A DNA stretch of 64,000 nt from Marinibacterium sp. (GTDB lineage: Bacteria > Pseudomonadota > Alphaproteobacteria > Rhodobacterales > Rhodobacteraceae): assembly GCA_025800215.1 (NCBI GenBank), contig JAOXSC010000073.1:27704-91703 (forward strand). The letters are read 5' to 3'. Numbering within the stretch: position 1 is the stretch's first letter; each line of letters starts with the position of its first letter. The position numbers were made by a program, and so were the translations under genes. The notes beneath the pieces are model-generated. The model saw nothing but the letters and a program-made list of their open reading frames with translations, was not told the origin of the DNA and ran no database searches. Below are positions 26,516-34,826 of the stretch, piece by piece.

Positions 26516-29265
26516 GAGGCGGCCTTTCGGATCGCCGCGCGCAGACGCGACGGGGTGGCCGGAATGCGCGTCAGCCGCACGCCGCAGGCGCGCCGGATCG
26601 CGTTCAGCAATGCGGGCGCGGTGGGGATCAGCACATGTTCGCCCAGCCCCTTGGCGCCAAAGGGGCCGTGGGCGTCGGGCTCTTCTATGATCAGCGTTTC
26701 GATGGGCGGAATGTCCCCGATGGTTGGGATCAGATAATCATGCAGATTCTCGGTGCGCCCCGGCTGATAGTCCTCCATCAGGGCCATGCCAAGCCCCTGG
26801 GCAATGCCGCCCTGCACCTGGCCTTCGACCAGCAGCGGGTTGATCGCGCGCCCCACATCATGGGCCGCCACGAATCGCACCGCCCGCACCGTGCCAAGCC
26901 GCAGATCAACCTCGACCACGGCCAGATGCGCGGCATAGCCGAACTGGGCATAGGGCGCGCCCTGCCCGTTTTCATCAAGCGGCTGCGTGGGCGGATCATA
27001 GCTTTGATCGGCGCACAGCACATAGCCCATGGCATCGGGCGCAAGCTGGCTCAGGTCAATGCGGTGCGTCTGCCCCCCATCAACCACATGGATCCAGCCA
27101 TCGCCCAGACCGATCACCGCATCCGGGCCCGCATTGACCCGCGACAGGATCTGCGCGCGCAGATCCGCGCCCGCCAGCCGCGCGGCGTTGCCCGACACAT
27201 AGGTCTGGCGCGATGCCGATGTCTTGCCCGCATCCGGCGTCACATCGGTGTCGCCGCCGATCAGGTGCACCGCGCCCACCGGCACGCCAAGCGCGCTGGC
27301 AAAGATCTGGGCAATCACCGTATTGGCCCCCTGCCCGATATCCATCGCCCCCTGATGCAGCACCAGCCCGCCATCGGCGCGCAGCCCCGCCCGGATGGTC
27401 GACGGGTTGGGCAGGGATGTGTTGCCACAGCCATACCACCCCGCCGCAACCCCAACGCCGCGCGCCACCCCGTCGCTTTGCGCATTGAACGCCTCGGCGG
27501 CGGCACGTTCGCGGGCATAGGCCGGGCGCAGGGCGGTCAGGCAGGCCCCGATGCCCACCCCCTGATCAAAGACCTGACCGCAGACGGTGGGCACACCGTT
27601 GCGCAGCGCGTTGCGGATGCGAAACTCCAGCGGGTCGATGTCCAGCCCGTCGGCCAGATCGTCAAACAGGCTTTCCTGCGCGATCGCCGCCTGCGGCACG
27701 CCAAACCCGCGGAACGCCCCCGATGGCGGGGCATGGGTGTGAATGCCGGTCGCTCCGGCCCGGTAGTCGGCCACGCGATAGGGCCCCGAGGCATGGACCG
27801 GCACCCGCGCCGCCACGGTCGGCCCCCAGCTGGCATAGGCGCCGGTGTTGAACAGCCCGTCAAACTGCAGCCCGCTCAGGGTGCCATCGCGCATCGCCCC
27901 GATGCGCAGGCGCAGGTCGGACGGGTGGCGCTTGGTGGTCGACTGCATCGATTCCGCCCGCCCATAGGCCAGCCGCACCGGCCGCCCGGTCTTGATTGCG
28001 GCCAGCGCCAGATAGGGTTGCACCGACAGATCAAGCTTGGATCCGAACCCGCCCCCCGTTGCGGTGGGCAGGATGCGGATCCGGTCCTGCGGCCAGCCCA
28101 GGATCACGGCCAGCGCCTCAAGATCCATGACCGGCGCCTGGGTGCAGGCGTGGATCTCAAGCCGGTCATCGACCAGCCGGGCAAAGCCCGCCTCGGGCTC
28201 GATATAGGCGTGCTCGACAAAGCCCGACCGAAAGCGCCCTTCGACCACCAGATCGGCCCGCGCCAGCGCCGCATCGACATCACCGCATTGCACCTTGCCC
28301 CCACACATCACATTGCCTGCGCGGCCGGCATGCAGCCGTGGCGCATCCGGCGCCATCGCCCCGGCCATGTCCGGCGTGGACGGGCATTCGTGCCAGGTGA
28401 CCGGGAAATCGGCAGGATCAAAGCCCGCAACGGCCTGCGGCGTGCCCACAATCGCGGCGACGGCCTCGCCGCGAAACCGGGTTTCGCCGGTCGCAAAAAC
28501 AGGCTGGTCGACAAAATCGGGGATCACGCCAAAGAGGTTGCGGCCCGGCACGTCCGCAGCACTCAGCACCGCCACGATGCCCGGCTGCGCTGCGCGCCAG
28601 CCCTCAAGATCCCCCAGATCGAACCGGGCGCGCGGGTGGGGCGCGCGGATCAGCGCAATCTCCAGCGTGCCGGGCGGGGCGATGTCATCGCCGAATTGCT
28701 CGGTCCCGGTGACCTTCGCAGCCCCATCCAGCCGCCGGATCGCCGCCCCCACCGATCCCTGATCATCGCGGCGCGCCGGGCCGTCTGCCCCGCGCACGGC
28801 GTCGATGATCTTGCGATAGCCGGTGCAGCGGCACAGCACGCCGCCCAGGGCATCCTGCACCTGCGCTTCGGACGGCTGAGGCGTGTCGCGCAGCAGAGCA
28901 ACGGCGGCCACCATCATCCCCGGCGTGCAGATCCCGCATTGCGCGGCGCCGTGATCTTCGAACCGTTGGGCCAGCGCCTGCGCATCGGGGTCCTGCGCGA
29001 CCAGACCGGCCAGCGTGTCGACCTGCCGGCCCGCCGCCTGATGCGCCGGCGTCAGACAGGCACAGACCGGATCGCCATCGACCAGCACCGTGCAGGCCCC
29101 GCAATCGCCCGCATTGCAGCCGATCTTGACGTCACGCGCGCCCAGCGTTTCGCGCAGCATTTCGGACAGGCGCATGCCCGGCCGGGCCCCGGCCCGCACC
29201 TTCGCGCCGTTCAGCGTGAACGCCAGATCAGGATCCTGCAGTCGGGGGTCCATTGGTCTATCCAT
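26512..29265 (-). CDS. Molybdenum hydroxylase with fused [2Fe-2S] and Moco domains (nicotinate dehydrogenase-like)
   Basis: A 917-residue xanthine-dehydrogenase-family protein. The N-terminal ferredoxin part holds Cys50, Cys55, Cys58 and Cys70; the second cluster uses Cys110, Cys113, Cys145 and Cys147 (CGICTPGM, CRCTGY). From about residue 175 comes the molybdopterin domain with TGGGFGSK, PSGAFRGFGVPQ, VEGQVQGGIAQGLGMAL and the active-site glutamate in GAKGLGEHV. It should hydroxylate an N-heterocycle, here most likely nicotinate to 6-hydroxynicotinate. The two parts are often separate subunits, so this is a fusion; FAD is carried by the upstream gene. The start at 29265 has GGGGCAGG upstream and an 8-base overlap with the FAD subunit; MDPRL at 29253 lacks a ribosome site. 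Confidence 0.87.
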   Translation of the reverse strand: MDRPMDPRLQDPDLAFTLNGAKVRAGARPGMRLSEMLRETLGARDVKIGCNAGDCGACTVLVDGDPVCACLTPAHQAAGRQVDTLAGLVAQDPDAQALAQRFEDHGAAQCGICTPGMMVAAVALLRDTPQPSEAQVQDALGGVLCRCTGYRKIIDAVRGADGPARRDDQGSVGAAIRRLDGAAKVTGTEQFGDDIAPPGTLEIALIRAPHPRARFDLGDLEGWRAAQPGIVAVLSAADVPGRNLFGVIPDFVDQPVFATGETRFRGEAVAAIVGTPQAVAGFDPADFPVTWHECPSTPDMAGAMAPDAPRLHAGRAGNVMCGGKVQCGDVDAALARADLVVEGRFRSGFVEHAYIEPEAGFARLVDDRLEIHACTQAPVMDLEALAVILGWPQDRIRILPTATGGGFGSKLDLSVQPYLALAAIKTGRPVRLAYGRAESMQSTTKRHPSDLRLRIGAMRDGTLSGLQFDGLFNTGAYASWGPTVAARVPVHASGPYRVADYRAGATGIHTHAPPSGAFRGFGVPQAAIAQESLFDDLADGLDIDPLEFRIRNALRNGVPTVCGQVFDQGVGIGACLTALRPAYARERAAAEAFNAQSDGVARGVGVAAGWYGCGNTSLPNPSTIRAGLRADGGLVLHQGAMDIGQGANTVIAQIFASALGVPVGAVHLIGGDTDVTPDAGKTSASRQTYVSGNAARLAGADLRAQILSRVNAGPDAVIGLGDGWIHVVDGGQTHRIDLSQLAPDAMGYVLCADQSYDPPTQPLDENGQGAPYAQFGYAAHLAVVEVDLRLGTVRAVRFVAAHDVGRAINPLLVEGQVQGGIAQGLGMALMEDYQPGRTENLHDYLIPTIGDIPPIETLIIEEPDAHGPFGAKGLGEHVLIPTAPALLNAIRRACGVRLTRIPATPSRLRAAIRKAAS

Positions 29266-30091
29266 CAGCCTGCCCCGCCGCTCGGATCGCGCGGGCACAG
29301 AGTTCGGCCACCGCCTCCATCCGGTATTCGGCCGACCCGCGCAGATCCGCAATCGGGCTCAGGCCCGACAGGTGATCGGGGTCCACCCGCACCGCATCAG
29401 GGCGCGCGCCGATCGCCGCGCGCTCAAGCCCGCTCAACCGCTGCGCCACCGCCGAGCACGCCCCCACAGCCACCCGCGCACGGGCAATCCGCCGATCCGG
29501 CCCCAGCCCGATCAGCACCGCCACCATTGCAATCGAAATCACCATGTACCGCCGCGCGCCCAGCTTTTCAAAGCGCCCCACCGCGCCCGCAGGCGGGTCG
29601 GGCAGCAGCACGGCGGTCACCATCTCATCCGCAGCCAGCCCGGTCTCGCGCACCCCGGTGACAAACCGCTCAAGCGGCACCACCCGGCGCCCCCGCAGCG
29701 ATCCGATCTCGACCCTGGCGTCCAGCGTCAAAAGCGGCGGCACCCCGTCGGCGGCGGGCGAGGCATTGCACAGATTGCCCCCCACCGTACCGCTGTTCTG
29801 GATCTGCAGGCTGCCCACCTCGCGCGCGGCGGCCTGCAGCCCGTGAAAGCCCGGCGGCAGATCGGCCTTCCACAGATCCGCCCAGCGGGTCGCGGCCCCG
29901 ATGCGCCATTGCCCATCCGCACGGGTGATCCCGCGCAGCCCCGCCACCGTCGTCACATCCAGGATCGGCCCGGTCAGATCGCGCGGACCGGATGCGGCGA
30001 ACACATCCGTGCCCCCCGCCACGATCCGCACCCCGCCCGAAGCAAGATGCGCATAGGCATCATCAAGTGTCCTGGGTGTTAGGTAGCGCAC
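29258..30091 (-). CDS. FAD-binding subunit of molybdenum hydroxylase
   Basis: A 277-residue FAD-binding subunit. IVAGGTDVFA near residue 22 and GTVGGNLCNASPAADGVPPLLTLDA near 97-121 are the two FAD-binding stretches of the CoxM/XdhB family. The GTG start at 30091 is chosen because GGGAG lies seven bases before it and the family begins at this point (RYLTPRTLDDAYAHLASGG); the open frame continues 80 codons upstream through the promoter and operator, with no homologous content. It is the first gene of the minus-strand operon ending with the DUF1185 pair. Confidence 0.85.
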   Translation of the reverse strand: MRYLTPRTLDDAYAHLASGGVRIVAGGTDVFAASGPRDLTGPILDVTTVAGLRGITRADGQWRIGAATRWADLWKADLPPGFHGLQAAAREVGSLQIQNSGTVGGNLCNASPAADGVPPLLTLDARVEIGSLRGRRVVPLERFVTGVRETGLAADEMVTAVLLPDPPAGAVGRFEKLGARRYMVISIAMVAVLIGLGPDRRIARARVAVGACSAVAQRLSGLERAAIGARPDAVRVDPDHLSGLSPIADLRGSAEYRMEAVAELCARAIRAAGQADG

Positions 30092-30115
30092 GTCACAGCT
30101 CCCGGCCCACAATTT

Positions 30116-30160
30116 CTTGTTCGTATACAAATGGTAGAGCCGGCCCCGAACACCTGTCAA
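30116..30160 (-). promoter_or_regulatory. Promoter and operator of the nicotinate dehydrogenase operon
   Basis: Reading the minus strand, TTGACA (30160-30155) and TACCAT (30136-30131) form a sigma-70-like promoter with an 18-base spacer. The plus-strand sequence CTTGTTCGTATACAAATG (30116-30133) overlaps and follows the -10 and matches 14 of 18 bases with the site at the enamidase promoter. TTGT and ACAA arms give it partial dyad symmetry. It sits 25 bases before the GTG start, where a bound repressor would block transcription. Confidence 0.6.
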
Positions 30161-30278
30161 TCTTTTGTTGCCCGCAACCACGTCTGCCGAACCGTCGCGC
30201 CCAATGGCCGGGCTTGACCGAACGCCGGGCGCAGCAAAATACTCGGACCAACCCCGCTGGCATCGAAGGGAGGCTCTG

Positions 30279-31622
30279 ATGACATCCACACCCAAAGGCA
30301 TGACCGTGGCCCCGGACGGCCCCGGCACCACGCCCGGCTACATGTCCGGCTTTGGCAATGACTTTGAAACCGAAGCGCTGCCCGGCGCCCTGCCCATCGG
30401 CCGCAACAGCCCGCAGCGCTGCAGCTACGGGCTTTATGCCGAACAGCTGTCGGGCACGGCATTCACCGCGCCCAGCCATCACAACAACCGCACCTGGTGC
30501 TATCGCATCCGGCCATCGGTCAAGCATTCGCACCGCTATACGCGGATCGACGTGCCCCATTGGAAAACCGCACCGCATGTGCAGGCTGACGTGACCTCGC
30601 TGGGTCAGTACCGCTGGGATCCGCTGCCGCTGCGCGACGGGCTGACCTGGATCACCGGCATGCACAGCATGACCACCGCCGGAGACGTCAACACCCAGAT
30701 CGGCATGGCCAGCCACATCTATCTGGTCACCCAGAGCATGCAGGATCAGTATTTCTATTCCGCCGACAGCGAATTGCTCGTGGTGCCGCAACAGGGCCGC
30801 CTGCGCTTTTGCACCGAGCTGGGCATTCTCGACATCGGCCCGAAAGAAATCGCCATCCTGCCGCGCGGGCTGCTCTACCGGGTCGAGCTGCTCGACGATG
30901 CCGCGCGCGGCTTTGTCTGCGAAAACTACGGCCAGGGGTTCGAGCTGCCCGCGCGCGGGCCCATCGGCGCCAATTGCATGGCCAATCCGCGCGACTTCAA
31001 GACCCCCGTCGCCGCCTTTGAAGACCGCGACACGCCATCATCCGTGATCATCAAATGGTGTGGCCAGTTCCATGAAACCCGGATCGGCCAGTCACCGCTG
31101 GATGTGGTCGCCTGGCATGGCAACTACGCCCCGGTGAAATATGACCTGCGCCATTACTGCCCGGTGGGGGCGGTGCTGTTCGACCATCCCGACCCGTCGA
31201 TCTTTACCGTGCTCACCGCGCCGTCGGGGCAGCCCGGCACCGCCAATATCGACTTTGTGCTGTTCCGCGAACGCTGGATGGTGGCCGAAGACACGTTCCG
31301 CCCGCCCTGGTATCACAAGAACATCATGTCCGAGCTGATGGGCAACATCTATGGCGAATATGATGCCAAGCCGCAGGGCTTTGTGCCGGGGGGGCTGTCG
31401 CTGCATAACATGATGCTGCCGCACGGGCCCGACCGTAGCGCCTTTGACAAGGCATCGCGCGCCAATCTGGGGCCGGACAAGCTTGATCACACCATGTCCT
31501 TCATGTTCGAAACGCGCTTTCCCCAGCACCTGACGCGCTTTGCCGCGCAGGACGCACCGCTGCAGGATGACTATATCGACTGCTGGGCCGACATCGAAAA
31601 GCGCTTTGACGGAACCCCATAG
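30279..31622 (+). CDS. hmgA: Homogentisate 1,2-dioxygenase
   Basis: A 447-residue full-length homogentisate dioxygenase that opens the ring of homogentisate to maleylacetoacetate during tyrosine and phenylalanine breakdown. The iron ligands are visible in [16 protein letters not shown] (His and Glu) and [11 protein letters not shown] (His), and [15 protein letters not shown] and [20 protein letters not shown] are family signatures. The ATG at 30279 follows GGGAGG (30268-30273). No maleylacetoacetate isomerase, fumarylacetoacetase or HPPD gene is present in the window, so its partners lie elsewhere in the genome. It is divergent from the dehydrogenase operon and convergent with the replication gene. 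Confidence 0.95.
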   Translation: MTSTPKGMTVAPDGPGTTPGYMSGFGNDFETEALPGALPIGRNSPQRCSYGLYAEQLSGTAFTAPSHHNNRTWCYRIRPSVKHSHRYTRIDVPHWKTAPHVQADVTSLGQYRWDPLPLRDGLTWITGMHSMTTAGDVNTQIGMASHIYLVTQSMQDQYFYSADSELLVVPQQGRLRFCTELGILDIGPKEIAILPRGLLYRVELLDDAARGFVCENYGQGFELPARGPIGANCMANPRDFKTPVAAFEDRDTPSSVIIKWCGQFHETRIGQSPLDVVAWHGNYAPVKYDLRHYCPVGAVLFDHPDPSIFTVLTAPSGQPGTANIDFVLFRERWMVAEDTFRPPWYHKNIMSELMGNIYGEYDAKPQGFVPGGLSLHNMMLPHGPDRSAFDKASRANLGPDKLDHTMSFMFETRFPQHLTRFAAQDAPLQDDYIDCWADIEKRFDGTP

Positions 31623-31659
31623 GCGGCGCTATCACCGCGAATGGGGCCACCAAACCGCC

Positions 31660-31679
31660 GCCCGGCATCCAGGCCGGGC
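31660..31679. terminator. Hairpin between hmgA and the replication gene
   Basis: GCCCGGC (31660-31666) pairs with GCCGGGC (31673-31679) over a 6-nt loop, 38 bases after hmgA and 18 bases before the end of the convergent replication gene. A bidirectional stop is likely. The 11-mer ATGTCCGATAA follows directly at 31680-31690. Confidence 0.5.
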
Positions 31680-31696
31680 ATGTCCGATAATGTCCC

Positions 31697-32878
31697 TTAG
31701 CCCACCCCGTCAAAGATCGCCGGGTCAAGCTCTTCCCAGAAGGCAAAGATGCCCTTGGCATTCAGCGCCGACATCCAGCCATGACGTTCGAAATCGGCAC
31801 GCGCTTCGGGGTCTTCGATCTGGCTCTGGAACAGGCGCCGGTCGGCATCGCGCTGCGTCGGCGTGCGCGCCTTGACCGCCGCCTGTACCCGGCGCAGCCG
31901 TTCGGCGCGCGGGCTGGCCGGGGCCTGGGGGGCTGGGGTGTCCGCGTCGTCTCCGAAATCGCCGTCCAGCGCCGCCGACAGATAGCCGACCATGGAGCGC
32001 ACATTCTTGCGCTCGCCCACATAGTCCAGCTTGGCGGCAACCTGCGCTTCGCCATGCACGCTGATCCACTGGCGCGCCAGCCGGTCGCTGACCCCCAGAT
32101 CGCGCAGCCGCTGATAGACCGCACCATGGCGCAGCCCGGCCCCGTCATCCAGATCCAGAATGGCCAGCTGCGGGTTTTCACGGATCTTGAACCGGATCTC
32201 GCTGACCACCCTGCCCCGCTTGCGGACCTCGGGCGTGATTTCGATATTCGACGTCTTGTTGACCTCGGCCACCGCCGGTTTGATCACCTTGGCGTTGAGG
32301 TGCTTGTAGCTTTCATAATAGCTCGACCCGTCCACCCCCATCAGCCGCCGGAACAGATCCAGCTCCCACCAGCCGGTCGATCCGGTGCGCACGAAGCGAT
32401 AGCAGTTTTCATAAAGCGCCAGCGCATGGCCCGATGTGAACCGCCGCTGGATGTTGAGGTTGATCAGCGCAAAGACCTTGGGGTCGTGCAGCTTTTCGGC
32501 CAGCGCCGGCGAATAGGCATATTCACAGACACCGCCCTTGAGCTTGGCATAGCTCAGCAGGCTCGACACGCCCCATTCCTGCTGACCCTTTTCATCCAGC
32601 ATGTCCCATTCGGCCACCGTTTCGGCCAGCCCGCGCAGCGACGCCTTGAGCGTTTCCATGTCATTCGAATTGTACCCGATCATCAGGCACAGCGTGCGCG
32701 CATCGATCATGTGGCGCGACCGGTTGGTCAGCGTGTCATAGGCATTCAGCAGCAGCACATTGGACAGTTTGCGCTGCAACAACGTCAATTTTCCCGACAC
32801 GTGGATCGCAGCCACGTGCTTTTTTACCGCCTCTCGGCGCAGCGACCCGCTCAGGTGCTCGCGTGGAATATCATCCAT
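31697..32878 (-). CDS. Plasmid replication initiator protein (RepB/Rep_3-like)
   Basis: A 393-residue initiator. KLTLLQRKLSNVLLLNAYDTL near residue 30 and the following helical segments resemble the first winged-helix domain of Rep_3-type (RepB/RepA) plasmid initiators; FRRLMGVDGSSYYESYKHLNAKVIKPAVAEVNKTSNIEI resembles the second, including the usual LNxxVIxPAxxEINxxSxIxI signature. It would bind the iterons next to its start and open the origin. The ATG at 32878 is used because the open frame upstream runs through the iterons and codes nothing recognisable. It is divergent from parA with the origin between them. The C-terminal 110 residues, with a stretch rich in Ala, Pro and Arg, are less conserved. 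Assignment to RepA or RepB type in the Roseobacter scheme is uncertain. Confidence 0.85.
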   Translation of the reverse strand: MDDIPREHLSGSLRREAVKKHVAAIHVSGKLTLLQRKLSNVLLLNAYDTLTNRSRHMIDARTLCLMIGYNSNDMETLKASLRGLAETVAEWDMLDEKGQQEWGVSSLLSYAKLKGGVCEYAYSPALAEKLHDPKVFALINLNIQRRFTSGHALALYENCYRFVRTGSTGWWELDLFRRLMGVDGSSYYESYKHLNAKVIKPAVAEVNKTSNIEITPEVRKRGRVVSEIRFKIRENPQLAILDLDDGAGLRHGAVYQRLRDLGVSDRLARQWISVHGEAQVAAKLDYVGERKNVRSMVGYLSAALDGDFGDDADTPAPQAPASPRAERLRRVQAAVKARTPTQRDADRRLFQSQIEDPEARADFERHGWMSALNAKGIFAFWEELDPAIFDGVG

Positions 32879-32943
32879 GACTGCCTCATTTTTGCGCCCA
32901 TTATGCCCCGAAAGGTGCCAAAGCTCAACGCGGCTTCGGGTGC

Positions 32944-33265
32944 CTTCAGATGCGTTCAGATGGTCCCGTATCCGGGTTCCTTTACGCTCTGGCACCTTTG
33001 CGGCGCGACGATTGGGGACCCTTTTACGGGATGGATCGGGGCCGATCGGGGCCCGAACCTGTGGACAACTCGGCCTTTGGGCCCGAAACCGCACGCTGGT
33101 GCCCCCTGCCCTGCGAATCGGGCCCCTTGCCCCTGTATGCGGGTCCACCCCATCCCGTATCCAGGTGCCCCAAGCCCTGTATCCGGGTCCCCAAACATGG
33201 GTTAGCCTTTGATTCAACGGAATTTCTGGGTCATAAAGATTCTAAAGACCCTAAAGACTCTTCAA
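32944..33265. other. Replication origin (oriV) with iterons, DnaA-like box and AT-rich 9-mers
   Basis: In the 523-base gap between the initiator gene and parA there are three tandem copies of a 22-bp unit at 33132, 33154 and 33176, with core CC(C/T)GTAT(C/G)C(G/A)GGT(C/G)CC. A related copy, CCCGTATCCGGGTTCC, is at 32965-32980 and an inverted one, GGGGACCCTTTTACGGG, at 33014-33030. TGTGGACAA at 33060-33068 differs by one base from a DnaA box. Right after the iterons comes an AT-rich stretch with three back-to-back 9-mers: TAAAGATTC (33234), TAAAGACCC (33243) and TAAAGACTC (33252), the expected melting region. TTCAGATG is repeated 10 bp apart near 32945-32962, possibly part of the initiator promoter. 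Confidence 0.8.
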
Positions 33266-33301
33266 CTTTCTGCGGCTGTTCGGAATGGATTTTTTCAGGG
33301 T

Positions 33302-33314
33302 TTTCGCCGCGAAA
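33302..33314. other. parS-like palindrome, copy 1 (upstream of parA)
   Basis: The 13-bp palindrome TTTCGC-C-GCGAAA, flanked by GGGT and CC, lies 87 bases before parA. The identical 13 bases occur at 34876 and 35924. By sequence and placement around parAB these are candidate ParB-binding centromere sites; copy 1 may also serve autoregulation of the parAB promoter. Confidence 0.7.
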
Positions 33315-33401
33315 CCTGCTTCTTGGATTCCCCACGCCATGCGCATGTGCGATAGTTTCGTCAAAACGACCAAAATCATCGAACATCGTTGAGGACAGAA
33401 G

Positions 33402-34826
33402 ATGGCGTCAGGCAAAGATGAGAGCCCCCCATATTTCAACATTGATCCGGCCAAGGCCGCAGAGAGGTTAAGCGACCCTATCGACACCGCCCGATTCGCA
33501 AAAGCGGCGGCCTTCGCAGCCAAGGGGCGGCAGGATCTGGCCAAGCGCGGCTACGCCCCTGATGGGCAGAAACGGCTGCGCATGTTCTCCACCTGGGAGG
33601 TCTGCCGCTACCTCATCCCGGTGGCGCCCGCGCATTTTCGGCGCGTGCTCAAGAAATACCCCGACCTTCCCCAGGGCACGGGCGACGGCAATTCGAAATG
33701 GTTCACCCTTGATGACGTGCTGCGCCTGCGCGATCACTTTGCCACCGAAGGGGCCGCCGGGCGCGAATACCGACCCTGGCGCCCCGAAGGTCTGCCCGCC
33801 AAGATCGTGGCGGTGTCGAACTTCAAGGGCGGTACGTCAAAGACCACCACCACCGCGCATCTGGCGATGTCGGCGGCGCTTGACGGGTACAAGGTGCTGG
33901 TGGTCGATCTGGACAGCCAGGGGTCGCTAACCTCGATCATGGGCGGCAACGTGCCCGACGAATGGTCCACCGCCTTCCCGCTGCTGGCCAAGGATTACGC
34001 CCGCGCGGTCGAAGCCGAAAACACCGTGCGCGCCGCCGCTGGCACGCCCCCCCTGCCCTTCGACGAAACCCTGACCGAGGCGCTCAAGGTCAAGGCGCAG
34101 GATCTCATTCAGGACACGCATTGGCCCAATATCGACCTGCTGGGCGCGCAGCTGAACCTGTACTGGGCGGAATTCCAGGTGCCGGTCTGGCGCATGGGGC
34201 TGCGGTCCTGGCCGCTTTGGGATGCGCTGGCCAATGCGCTGGATGGCGAGCGGATCGTTGACGATTACGACATCATTTTCATCGATACCCCGCCCGCACT
34301 GGGATACCTCACGATCAACGCGCTGGCAGCCGCCGACATCCTGCTGGTGCCGCTTGGGGCGTCCTTTCTGGAGTTCGATTCAACGGGGCGGTTCTTCGAC
34401 ATGCTCTATTCGACCTTTGCGTCCATCGAAGAAGGCGAAAACTCGGCCCGCCGCGCCGCCGGTCTGCCCGAGGTGCATTTCGAATGGGACGCCGTGCGTG
34501 CCCTCATCACTCGGTTCGACGCAGGCCAGCAGACCGATCTGGCCAATGTGATCCAGGCCTATTTCGGGGATTTCATGACCACCTACCGCCAGGAACTGAC
34601 CGCCATGGTCGGCCAGGCGGGCGAACAGGTGAACGGCATTTACGAGGCCGATTACCGCGAATTCAACCGCGACACCTATGTGCGCGGGCGCGAAACCTTT
34701 GACCGCACCTGGGCCGAGGTCAAGGAACTGATCCTGGGCACCTGGTGGCGCGATCTTCAGATGCAACAGGCCGAGGCTGAGGCCGAGCAGACAGACAAGG
34801 AGCAGGCAGATGGCGAAACGTCGTGA
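33402..34826 (+). CDS. parA: ParA partition ATPase, type Ia with N-terminal DNA-binding extension
   Basis: A 474-residue ParA. Residues 1-130 form an extension with a predicted winged helix (FSTWEVCRYLIPVAPAHFRRVLKKYPDLP, then WFTLDDVLRLRDHF), as in type Ia ParA proteins that repress their own promoter. The ATPase core begins with the deviant Walker A KGGTSKTTTT near residue 144, followed by LVVDLDSQGSLT (Walker A') and IIFIDTPPALGY (Walker B). It should form dynamic gradients on the nucleoid that move ParB-bound plasmids. GAGGAC lies seven bases before the ATG. It overlaps parB by 17 bases. Confidence 0.93.
   Translation: MASGKDESPPYFNIDPAKAAERLSDPIDTARFAKAAAFAAKGRQDLAKRGYAPDGQKRLRMFSTWEVCRYLIPVAPAHFRRVLKKYPDLPQGTGDGNSKWFTLDDVLRLRDHFATEGAAGREYRPWRPEGLPAKIVAVSNFKGGTSKTTTTAHLAMSAALDGYKVLVVDLDSQGSLTSIMGGNVPDEWSTAFPLLAKDYARAVEAENTVRAAAGTPPLPFDETLTEALKVKAQDLIQDTHWPNIDLLGAQLNLYWAEFQVPVWRMGLRSWPLWDALANALDGERIVDDYDIIFIDTPPALGYLTINALAAADILLVPLGASFLEFDSTGRFFDMLYSTFASIEEGENSARRAAGLPEVHFEWDAVRALITRFDAGQQTDLANVIQAYFGDFMTTYRQELTAMVGQAGEQVNGIYEADYREFNRDTYVRGRETFDRTWAEVKELILGTWWRDLQMQQAEAEAEQTDKEQADGETS

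Noticed and set aside
28465..28478. A partial match to the parS-like palindrome (TCGCCGCGAAA).
   Set aside because: The left arm lacks two of the three T residues, it lies inside the hydroxylase coding sequence, and it is far from parAB.
26635..29661. A 1008-residue open frame on the plus strand opposite the molybdenum hydroxylase.
   Set aside because: It is an antisense shadow of a high-GC gene: low-complexity Arg/His/Pro/Gly composition, no domain, and the minus strand encodes a complete recognisable enzyme.
32879..33217. N-terminal extension of the replication initiator (113 codons).
   Set aside because: It translates the iterons and DnaA-like box and shows no family similarity; the ATG at 32878 fits the family start.
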